Source: JAAYZQ01 sp034428935 (GTDB taxonomy: Bacteria > Chloroflexota > Anaerolineae > JAAYZQ01). Taken from it: a stretch of 26,154 nucleotides of DNA. The stretch spans positions 1-26,154 of the forward strand of contig DAOUHB010000197.1 of the NCBI GenBank assembly GCA_034428935.1. The letters are read 5' to 3'. Made by a program: the position numbers and the translations under genes. A model generated the notes under the pieces. It searched no databases, had not been told where the DNA came from, and saw only the letters and a program-made list of their open reading frames with translations. Numbering within the stretch: position 1 is the first letter of the stretch; every line of letters starts with the position of its first letter. Below are positions 14,002-21,011 of this stretch, in pieces.

Positions 14002-15669
14002 TCAGACGTAACTTGTGTAGCGCGGGACGTACATCTGCCCTTCGATAAAGGCCAGCATGTCGTCCGGCCTGGGCCGGGTGGCGAGCCCTCTCTCGTAGGC
14101 GACCTCGGCCACGGCCCGGGCGATGGTCGCCGACACCTGCCTGATCTCGGCCAGGGGCGGGTAGACCAGGCCCTGCTCCAGGTCCTCCTCCGACACCTCG
14201 TCGGCCAGGGCGCGGGCCGACGCGAAGAACATCTCGTCGGTGACAAGCTGTGCCCCGCAGGCAATAGCCCCCAACCCCACACCGGGAAAGATGTAGGCGT
14301 TGTTTCCCTGGCCCGAGACGTAGGTCTTGTCTCCCAGCGTCACCGGGCCAAAGGGGCTGCCGCTGGCAAAGACGGCCCGCCCCCCGGTCCAGGTGTACGC
14401 CTGCTCGGCGGTGCACTCGGCCTTGGAGGTTGGATTCGACAGGGCAAAGACGATAGGCCTGTCGTTGATCCTGGCCATGGCCTCCAGGACCGGTTGAGAG
14501 AAACCGCCGGCCTGCCCGGAGACGCCGACGATGATCGTCGGCCTCAGCGCCTCGACTGCCGACAAAAAGTCGGGCACGGGCTCGTGGGCGTGGGCATAGG
14601 GCAGCTTTTGCGCGGCCAGCCCGGCCCGCCCCTGCACCACCAGGCCCTGGGAATCGACCAGCCAGCATCGCCGCCGCGCCTCCTCCGGCGTCAGTCCTTC
14701 GCCCTCCATGGCCGCCACCACGAGCCCGGCGATGCCGGTGGCCGCCTCGCCGGCGCCGCGGAACAGCACCTTTTGATCCGTCAGTCGCCCGCCCGTGATG
14801 CGCAGCGCGGAATACAGGCCGGCCAGCGCCACACCGCCGGTGCCCTGGATGTCGTCGTTGAACGTGCAGTACCGGTCCCGGTACTTGGCCAACAGGCGAA
14901 AGGCGTTCCGGTTGGCAAAGTCCTCGAACTGGATCAGCACTCCGGGAAACAGCTCCGACGCCGCCTCCATGAATTCGTCCACCAGCTCGTCGTAGGCCTC
15001 GTCGCGCAGCCGGGGCTGCCGCAGCCCGATGTAAAGGGGATTCGACAGCAGCTCCTGGTTCTCGGTGCCCACGTCGAGGGTTATGGGCAGGCACAGGCGG
15101 GGGTGAATGCCCGCACAGGCCGTGTAGAGGGCGAGCTTGCCCACGGGGATGCCCATGCCGTTGGCGCCCAGGTCGCCGAGCCCCAGGATTCGCTCACCAT
15201 CGGTGACGACAATGATGCGCACGTCGCGGTGGGGCCAATTGCGCAGGACGTCGGCCACGCGCCCCCGGTCGCCGGCGGAAATGTACATGCCGCGCGGCCG
15301 GCGAAAGATGCGGCCGTACTCCTGGCAGCCCTGGCCCACCGTCGGCGTGTAGATGATGGGCATCATCTCCGCGATCTGGTCGAGAACCACCCGGTAAAAG
15401 AGGGTTTCGTTCCGATCCTGGAGGGCGATCATGTGGATGTACTTTTCCAGGCTGTCGGGCTTTGAGTCAAAGTTCTCCAGGACGCGCTTCACCTGCTCGT
15501 CCATGGTGTGCACGTGGGGCGGCAAAAGCCCGTGCAGCCCCAGGGCGTCGCGCTCCTCCTCGGTAAAGGCCGTCCCCTTGTTCAGGGAGGGATCGTGCAA
15601 CAGATCCATGCCCCTGAGACGGCTCCCCTGGTGGGTCTGGACTTCCCGGACGTCCATGTTTTCAGTCAT
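14002..15669 (-). CDS. maeA: NAD-type malic enzyme (oxaloacetate-decarboxylating malate dehydrogenase)
   Basis: This 555-residue protein matches the long-form malic enzyme class of E. coli MaeA/SfcA (565 residues), which converts malate to pyruvate and CO2 with NAD(P)+. Visible signatures are LNKGTAFTEEER near the N-terminus, MPIIYTPTVGQGC with the catalytic Tyr, GDLGANGMGIPVGKLALYTACAG with the catalytic Lys, the metal-binding FEDFA and TFNDDIQGTG, and the nucleotide loop VLFRGAGEAATGIA. GAGGAGGAGAAGGAAA precedes the ATG, a strong ribosome site. It is the last gene of the minus-strand cluster. Its stop lies one base from the stop of the convergent histidine kinase gene. In context it may supply pyruvate and reduced cofactor from the C4 pool. 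NAD or NADP preference cannot be settled by eye. Confidence 0.93.
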   Translation of the reverse strand: MTENMDVREVQTHQGSRLRGMDLLHDPSLNKGTAFTEEERDALGLHGLLPPHVHTMDEQVKRVLENFDSKPDSLEKYIHMIALQDRNETLFYRVVLDQIAEMMPIIYTPTVGQGCQEYGRIFRRPRGMYISAGDRGRVADVLRNWPHRDVRIIVVTDGERILGLGDLGANGMGIPVGKLALYTACAGIHPRLCLPITLDVGTENQELLSNPLYIGLRQPRLRDEAYDELVDEFMEAASELFPGVLIQFEDFANRNAFRLLAKYRDRYCTFNDDIQGTGGVALAGLYSALRITGGRLTDQKVLFRGAGEAATGIAGLVVAAMEGEGLTPEEARRRCWLVDSQGLVVQGRAGLAAQKLPYAHAHEPVPDFLSAVEALRPTIIVGVSGQAGGFSQPVLEAMARINDRPIVFALSNPTSKAECTAEQAYTWTGGRAVFASGSPFGPVTLGDKTYVSGQGNNAYIFPGVGLGAIACGAQLVTDEMFFASARALADEVSEEDLEQGLVYPPLAEIRQVSATIARAVAEVAYERGLATRPRPDDMLAFIEGQMYVPRYTSYV

Positions 15670-15715
15670 TTTCCTTCTCCTCCTCGGTCCTTCTTGGGGT
15701 GGACCAGGCCGCTGA

Positions 15716-15759
15716 TCGTCCTCCCCGCGCGCCGTCCATCACGTCGCGCCGGAGGACGA
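15716..15759 (-). terminator. Intercistronic hairpin between gnd and maeA
   Basis: TCGTCCTCC (15716-15724) pairs perfectly with GGAGGACGA (15751-15759), and the interior contains further complementary GCGC stretches. It lies 11 bases beyond the stop codon of gnd, in the 101-base gap before maeA. No T-run follows on the minus strand. It may weaken read-through or protect the 3' end of the gnd message. Confidence 0.4.
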
Positions 15760-15770
15760 GATCTCTCGAT

Positions 15771-17249
15771 TTATGCCGTGTACGTTCCCGATACCGTCGT
15801 GCCGCCCTCGCCCGTCCAGTTGGTGTGAAAGAACTCGCCACGCGGCCGGTCGACGCGCTCGTAGGTGTGGGCCCCAAAGTAGTCGCGCTGCGCCTGGAGC
15901 ATGTTCGCCGGCAGGCGGGCGCTGCGATAGCCGTCATAGTAGGCCAGGGCACTGGCATAGGCCGGCACCGGCAGCCCGTGGGTGACGGCCATGGCGACCA
16001 CTTCCCGCCAGCCGCGCTGGCTGCGGTCCACCGCCTCCTGGAAGTAGGGCGCCAGGAGCAGGTTCGCCAGGTCGGGCTGCCGGTCATAGGCCTCCTTGAT
16101 GCGCTCCAGGAACTGGGCGCGGATGATGCACCCCTCGCGCCACATGAGGGCGATTCCCCCCAGGTCGAGCTGCCAGTTGTACTCGCTGGCTGCCATGGCC
16201 AGGAGCTGGAAGCCCTGGGCGTAGGAGCAGATCTTGCTGGCATACAACGCCAGGCGGATCTTTTCGACGATGCCCCGGCGATCCACGGCGTTCTCATCTG
16301 CCCCGCCGGGCGCGACCAGGGGTCCCGGGCCGCGCAGCACGCGGCTGGCAGCCACCCGCTCGGCCTTGATGGCCGACATGGCCCGGGCAAAGACTGCCTC
16401 GGCGATGGTCGGCGCCGGCGTGCCCATGTCGAGGGCGCTCTGGCTCGTCCACTTGCCCGTCCCCTTCTGGCCCGCCGTGTCGAGGATGACGTCCACCATG
16501 GGCTTGCCCGTCTCCGGGTCCACCGTGCCCAGGATGTCGGCCGTGATCTCGACGAGGTAGCTGTTTAGCTCGCCCCGGTTCCACTCGCGGAACACCTCTT
16601 GCATCTCGGCCGGCGACATGCCCAGCACCTGCTCCATGATAAAGTAGGCCTCGGAGATCATCTGCATGTCGGCATACTCGATGCCGTTGTGCACCATCTT
16701 CACATAGTGGCCGGCGCCGTCGCGGCCCACCCAGTCGCAGCAGGGGGTGCCGCCTTCCACCTTGGCGGCAATGGCCTGGAAGATGGGCTTCACGTGGGGC
16801 CAGGCTTCGGGGCTACCCCCGGGCATGATGCTCGGGCCGTGGAGCGCCCCCTCTTCGCCGCCCGAGACCCCGGTCCCGATAAAGAGCAGTCCCTTGTCCT
16901 CCAGGTAGTAGGTGCGGCGGATGGTGTCGCCGAAAAAGCTGTTGCCGCCGTCGATGATGATGTCGCCTTTTTCCAGGTGGGGCAGCAACTGCTCGATCAT
17001 GTCGTCCACCGCTTTGCCGGCCTTGATCATGAGCATCACCTTGCGCGGCCGGGCCAGGCTATCGCAGAACTCCTCGACGCTGTAGGTGCCGATGACGTTC
17101 TTGCCCTTCGCCCGCCCCTCGACAAAGTCGGTCACCTTGCTCGTCGTGCGGTTATAGCAAGCGACGGTAAAGCCCTTGCTCTCCATGTTCAGAATCAGGT
17201 TCTCGCCCATCACGGCCAGGCCGATCAGGCCGATATCTGCCTTTGCCAT
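15771..17249 (-). CDS. gnd: 6-phosphogluconate dehydrogenase (decarboxylating)
   Basis: This 492-residue enzyme oxidises and decarboxylates 6-phosphogluconate to ribulose 5-phosphate, producing NADPH. The family pattern is complete: the cofactor loop IGLAVMGENL, IIIDGGNSFFGDT, GTGVSGGEEGALHGPSIMPGG, the substrate and catalytic segment KMVHNGIEYADMQ with Lys and Glu in place, and KGTGKWTSQSALDMG. The C-terminal tail (AQRDYFGAHTYERVD) reaches into the partner subunit in the long E. coli-type dimer. AAGGAGAG before the ATG is a good ribosome site. The gene follows the LarA-family gene, separated by a repeat-filled 118-base gap. The placement suggests that the sugar-acid pathway of this cluster ends in the pentose phosphate pathway. 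Confidence 0.95.
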   Translation of the reverse strand: MAKADIGLIGLAVMGENLILNMESKGFTVACYNRTTSKVTDFVEGRAKGKNVIGTYSVEEFCDSLARPRKVMLMIKAGKAVDDMIEQLLPHLEKGDIIIDGGNSFFGDTIRRTYYLEDKGLLFIGTGVSGGEEGALHGPSIMPGGSPEAWPHVKPIFQAIAAKVEGGTPCCDWVGRDGAGHYVKMVHNGIEYADMQMISEAYFIMEQVLGMSPAEMQEVFREWNRGELNSYLVEITADILGTVDPETGKPMVDVILDTAGQKGTGKWTSQSALDMGTPAPTIAEAVFARAMSAIKAERVAASRVLRGPGPLVAPGGADENAVDRRGIVEKIRLALYASKICSYAQGFQLLAMAASEYNWQLDLGGIALMWREGCIIRAQFLERIKEAYDRQPDLANLLLAPYFQEAVDRSQRGWREVVAMAVTHGLPVPAYASALAYYDGYRSARLPANMLQAQRDYFGAHTYERVDRPRGEFFHTNWTGEGGTTVSGTYTA

Positions 17250-17272
17250 TTCACTCTCCTTCTCTCACTCTT

Positions 17273-17376
17273 CTCCCCCTCCCCTCCGTTCAGGGGAGGG
17301 GGCCGGGGGGAGGGGTCAACTCACCTCCCCCTCCCCACTTTGCAGCGAAGGGGGCCGGCGGGAGGGGTCACCTCAC
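17273..17376. repeat. Two tandem copies of a 52-bp GC-rich repeat between gnd and larA
   Basis: Units 17273-17324 and 17325-17376 are offset by exactly 52 bases. Both begin CTCCCCCTCCCC, and their last 27 bases (17298-17324 and 17350-17376) agree at 25 of 27 positions. Each unit pairs a C-rich left part with a G-rich right part and can fold into a hairpin. The second copy overlaps the end of the larA frame, so the larA stop codon (17368-17370) lies within the repeat. The style matches dispersed intergenic palindromic repeats. Confidence 0.8.
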
Positions 17377-18636
17377 CCGGTACAGCATCTCCCCCGCCTT
17401 GGGCACCACCAGCACCCCCTCCTCCTCGCGGCCCTGCCACTGGCTCACGTCCACGTCGCAGGGCGCCAGGTAGCCGAGGTTGACCTTCTCGCACCGCTCG
17501 CGGGGGATACCCGTGGCCAGCGTGACCTGGATGCGCGGGCGCTCGATCCCCGTCTCGGCGTCGTAGGTGCCACCGCCGCGCAGGTGGGTGGAGTGGGCCA
17601 GCACGCCCCACGGATAGTCCTTGAAGCGGTCCCATTGCTTGACGAAATAGTCGCGCACGTGGTAGCCCACCTCGTCGATGACCTTGCCGTGGGTGTACGA
17701 GATCTCGGTCAGGTGCGGGGCAAAGATGACCACCTCGCCGCCGTCGGCGATGGCCGGCTCCATCTTGTACATGCCCTTGGCCGCCGTCCACAGGTCGTCG
17801 TACATCTCGGGCATGACGGACAGCACGCGCTGCAAGGGGGCGTCGCGGTAGACGATGTGCACCTGCGACGAAAGGTCCGCCGCCGCGGCCCAGGCCTCCT
17901 CGGGCGTGCCGGCATAGAGCCCGGCCAGCCCGTAATAGGTCACCACGGGCGCCAGGCAGAGCCGGGGCACCGGGACAAAGCTCGCCGCACGGTCGATGAC
18001 GGCCCGCACGGGCGTGTCCCTGGTGCCAATGATCTCGTAGCTGGTGATGAGCGCCCCCAGCCAATGGGTCAGGTTGATCATCTCCGGCCCGCTGATGCCG
18101 GGGAAAAAGTACTTGTTGCCCCCGGAAAAGCCCACCACCTCGTGGGGAAAGACCGGCCCGCAGACGATCAACTGGTCATAGTCCAGGATCATGCCGTTGA
18201 CCGTCACCGGCACTTCTTGTACCAGCATCCCCCGCGACAGCGCCTCGATCTCGCCGGCAGGGATGGTGCCCAGGGAGACGAGGGTGCCGGGCAGGTCCCA
18301 GCGGTGGTTAAAGAGGCCCACGTCCCCATAGGTGCCCTCGCGCTCGGCCGCGCTGAGGCCCACCAGGCGGAGGAGCGCATCGTCGCTCATGGGCTGGTGT
18401 GTGCCCAGGGCGACCAGGAAATCGAGGGCGGCCACGCGCCCGGCCAAAGCTTCGTGGATCAGCCGGAAAAAGAGGGGGATGGGCGCGGTGCGCGTGCCGT
18501 CGGGTATGATGACCAGGACGCGCTTGCGGGCCAGGCCAGGCCCGGCCAGGCCGGCGCCCGCGAGGGCCTCGTGGACGATGGCCCGCACGTCGTCCTGCGA
18601 TAGAAAACCGTCCGTGCTTCCCTTGCCTGCTACCAT
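17368..18636 (-). CDS. LarA-family nickel-pincer racemase/epimerase (alpha-hydroxyacid)
   Basis: This 422-residue protein belongs to the lactate racemase (LarA) family, whose members racemise or epimerise the C2 hydroxyl of hydroxyacids using a nickel-pincer nucleotide. The known LarA residues can be matched: Asp46 and Arg49 in PDGTRT (LarA Asp72, Arg75), His80 in GTHQPMSD (His108), His165 in PHEVVGFSGGNK (His174), Lys175 (Lys184, cofactor-bearing) and His191 in NLTHW (His200). The spacings 165-175-191 equal 174-184-200 exactly. The gene sits between the UxuB-type reductase and 6-phosphogluconate dehydrogenase, which suggests a sugar acid such as mannonate/gluconate rather than lactate. Some LarA relatives are known to epimerise gluconate. 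Cofactor genes larB, larC and larE are not in the window. AAGGCAAGAGA precedes the ATG. Confidence 0.87.
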   Translation of the reverse strand: MVAGKGSTDGFLSQDDVRAIVHEALAGAGLAGPGLARKRVLVIIPDGTRTAPIPLFFRLIHEALAGRVAALDFLVALGTHQPMSDDALLRLVGLSAAEREGTYGDVGLFNHRWDLPGTLVSLGTIPAGEIEALSRGMLVQEVPVTVNGMILDYDQLIVCGPVFPHEVVGFSGGNKYFFPGISGPEMINLTHWLGALITSYEIIGTRDTPVRAVIDRAASFVPVPRLCLAPVVTYYGLAGLYAGTPEEAWAAAADLSSQVHIVYRDAPLQRVLSVMPEMYDDLWTAAKGMYKMEPAIADGGEVVIFAPHLTEISYTHGKVIDEVGYHVRDYFVKQWDRFKDYPWGVLAHSTHLRGGGTYDAETGIERPRIQVTLATGIPRERCEKVNLGYLAPCDVDVSQWQGREEEGVLVVPKAGEMLYRVR

Positions 18637-18697
18637 TCTCTTGCCTTTCTAAACCCTCACGCCCATACCTCTCTCATCGGGGCGAAAGGGAAGCTTC

Positions 18698-19543
18698 TCA
18701 CACGCCGCCAAAGGCGCTGAATCCGCCGTCGACGGGCACGACGATGCCCGTCACAAAAGCCGAGGCGGGCGACAGCAGCCAGAGCATGGTGCCCAGCAGG
18801 TCCGCCGGCGCGCCAAAGCGGCCCATGGGCGTGTGATCGATGATCGTCTTGCCCCGCGCCGTCAGCTCGCCGGTCTCCCGGTCGGTCAGCAGGAACCGGT
18901 TCTGGTCGGTGATAAAAAAGCCGGGGGCCAGGGCGTTCACCCGGATGTCGGGCGAGTACTCCTGGGCCATGTGCACCGCCAGCCACTGGGTGAAATTGCT
19001 GACGCCCGCCTTGGCGGCGGAATAGGCCGGGATGCGCGTCAGGGGCCGCAAGGCGTTCATGGACGAGACGTTCAGGATGACGCCCCGGCCCTGCTCGGCC
19101 ATGGTCTGGCCAAAGATCTGGCTGGGCAGGATGGTGCCCAGGATGTTCAGGTCAAAGACAAAGCGCGCCGCATCGGGCGGGATATCGAAAAAGGACAGCT
19201 CGTCGCTGGTGGTGGCCCGGGGGCTGTTGCCGCCGGCGGCATTGATTAACGTGTCCACAGGGCCAAACTCGGCCCGGATCTGCGCCTCGGTCTCCTTGAG
19301 TATGTCGCGCTGCAGCACGTCGCCATAGACGACGATGGCACAGCCCGGGCCGCAGCCCAGCCGGTCCATGAACCGGTCGGCGAGGGAGGGGTCGCGATCC
19401 ATGATGGCCACGTTGGCGCCGCAGCCCACGAGCATGCAGGCCATCTCGCCGCCCAGGATGCCGGCTCCGCCGGTGATGATGACGTTGCGCCCCGAAAAGT
19501 CGTACCACTCCCTGACGCCATCCAGGTTATAGTTCTCGATCAT
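18698..19543 (-). CDS. uxuB: SDR-type D-mannonate oxidoreductase (fructuronate reductase)
   Basis: This 281-residue protein is a short-chain dehydrogenase. It has the cofactor loop ITGGAGILGG (from Ile23), Asp49 at the end of the second strand suggesting NAD(H), NAAGG at 101-105, and the catalytic Ser161, Tyr174 and Lys178 (SSMNALRPLTRIPAYSAAK). The extended C-terminal part (PGFFITDQNRFLLT, then TPMGRFG) resembles the short-chain fructuronate reductase of Thermotoga-type hexuronate pathways, which replaces the long-chain UxuB of E. coli. It would reduce D-fructuronate to D-mannonate. It lies 22 bases after uxaE with GAGGAGG before the ATG. The substrate is assigned by family resemblance and by the adjacent UxaE and UxaC. 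Another keto-uronate or ketogluconate remains possible. Confidence 0.82.
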   Translation of the reverse strand: MIENYNLDGVREWYDFSGRNVIITGGAGILGGEMACMLVGCGANVAIMDRDPSLADRFMDRLGCGPGCAIVVYGDVLQRDILKETEAQIRAEFGPVDTLINAAGGNSPRATTSDELSFFDIPPDAARFVFDLNILGTILPSQIFGQTMAEQGRGVILNVSSMNALRPLTRIPAYSAAKAGVSNFTQWLAVHMAQEYSPDIRVNALAPGFFITDQNRFLLTDRETGELTARGKTIIDHTPMGRFGAPADLLGTMLWLLSPASAFVTGIVVPVDGGFSAFGGV

Positions 19544-19565
19544 ATAAGCCTCCTCACAGGCACTC

Positions 19566-21011
19566 TTATTTAAACGCCGCCAGGTGCCGCAAAAAGTGCG
19601 TCTCCAGCGCGGCGTAATACTCCTCTTCGTGAGAATCCAGGGCCCGCATCAGCCGCTGGCCGTATTCGTCCAGAGCCGAGCCAAAGGTCACGTGCAGCAC
19701 CTCGCGCCCGTCAAAGGTGTCCAGCACGCCCGCCAGCTCGTCGTCGGCCAGCTCGTCCGGCCGCGGCACGCGCGACGCCTCGGCCGAAACGTGGTAGGTG
19801 GCCCGGTCGGAGCCGTAGCGCTCCAGGCCCAGGGCCAGGATCTGGCGGAACAGGGCGGGATCCGCCCCGGCGATGGCCCGCAACGCCTCCAGGTAGCTCG
19901 TGCCGGCGGTCTTCAGGTGCACCAGCTCGCCGGCGTGCCGGGTAAAGAGGGGATAGACGCTGAACTTGTCCGAGCCGGAATGGATGCTCAGCTTGTAGGG
20001 GCCCAGGGTGCGGGCGATGGCCGCGTGGTGGGCCAGCTCCCGGTCCAGGACCTCCAGGTCCCCGATATAATCCACGCCCTTCTCAAAGGCGCCCGGGTAG
20101 CGGGGCGCGAGGCTCACCCACTCGACCTCCAGGCGCCGCAGCTCGCTGGCCACGTAAAAGTGCTCCAGGGGCGAGGTGGGCGTCTCGGTCTCGTCGACCG
20201 ACACCTCCAGCTCGAAGGGGCGGCTGCCCATGGCAGCCGCCAGATGCCGGAACATCCGCGCCGTGTGGGCAACGGCGCCCCCGTACTTGGCGGCCGCTCG
20301 CAGCAGCGACGTCTCGTCGAACTCGAGGGCCAGGCCGTCCGCTTGAAAGCTCCGGCCCAGGTAGCGCCCCTTGAGGCCCTCCAACGTATCGTCCAGGGCC
20401 TGCCAGGGCAGGGCAGCCGCCAGCTCGCGGAGCCGTTGCAGCGAGGCGGTGTGGCCCTCGTTGTCCACGTGGTCGCCGGGGTCGACGGTATAGAACGTGT
20501 AGCCGGCGGCGACGCACAGCTCGACGTCGTCCGTGGCCTTCAGGTGATCGGCGTCGGCGCCCCACGGCTCGCGCCAGCCCTCCTGGAAGATGCCCCACAT
20601 GGCGTCGTCCATCACCTGCTGCGCGCTGCGGCCGGTGCGGGCGTTCTCGCGCATCGACTGCTGGGCCGGAATGGGGGCCACGGCAGGGAGCCCAGAACTG
20701 TTGGCCTGGCGCACGGCGCGCAGGTGTCCGGGCGTGGCGAGACCCAGACGGTCGCCGCTGCCCAGCGAGCGTTTGAGGCCCAGAGGCTGCGGGTGGAGCC
20801 AGGGCAGGCGCCGGCGCAATAGGGCGGCGTTGGCCACCGAGAGGGGCCCGATGAACACGTCGCCCAGTTGGTAGCCTTCGAACCCGCCCACGTCGCCGGT
20901 GAGCAACAGGACCCGCCCTTCGGGTCCACGGCCGATGCGATAGGTTGTGCCCACCTGCTCCACCACGGAACGGGGATAAATCGCATAACCGGATAGCGTT
21001 GTCTCGCTCAT
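19566..21011 (-). CDS. uxaE: Tagaturonate/fructuronate epimerase
   Basis: This 481-residue protein resembles UxaE, described from Thermotoga maritima as interconverting D-tagaturonate and D-fructuronate and so letting galacturonate enter the glucuronate branch. Supporting features are the length, the central segment CVAAGYTFYTVDPGDHVDN, the YKLSIHSGSDKFSVYP motif and a C-terminal AEASRVPRPDEL region. The frame is open about 70 codons further upstream inside uxaC. ATG 21011 is chosen because it overlaps the uxaC stop (ATGA) and follows GGAG. Tight coupling to uxaC, whose products are its substrates, supports the assignment. No E. coli-type UxaB is present, which fits epimerisation instead of reduction to altronate. 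Confidence 0.85.
   Translation of the reverse strand: MSETTLSGYAIYPRSVVEQVGTTYRIGRGPEGRVLLLTGDVGGFEGYQLGDVFIGPLSVANAALLRRRLPWLHPQPLGLKRSLGSGDRLGLATPGHLRAVRQANSSGLPAVAPIPAQQSMRENARTGRSAQQVMDDAMWGIFQEGWREPWGADADHLKATDDVELCVAAGYTFYTVDPGDHVDNEGHTASLQRLRELAAALPWQALDDTLEGLKGRYLGRSFQADGLALEFDETSLLRAAAKYGGAVAHTARMFRHLAAAMGSRPFELEVSVDETETPTSPLEHFYVASELRRLEVEWVSLAPRYPGAFEKGVDYIGDLEVLDRELAHHAAIARTLGPYKLSIHSGSDKFSVYPLFTRHAGELVHLKTAGTSYLEALRAIAGADPALFRQILALGLERYGSDRATYHVSAEASRVPRPDELADDELAGVLDTFDGREVLHVTFGSALDEYGQRLMRALDSHEEEYYAALETHFLRHLAAFK

Noticed and set aside
14494..15465. Long plus-strand open frame opposite the malic enzyme
   Set aside because: It is a shadow of a clear malic enzyme gene. Its translation has no recognisable motif, and GC-rich codon bias commonly opens the opposite strand.
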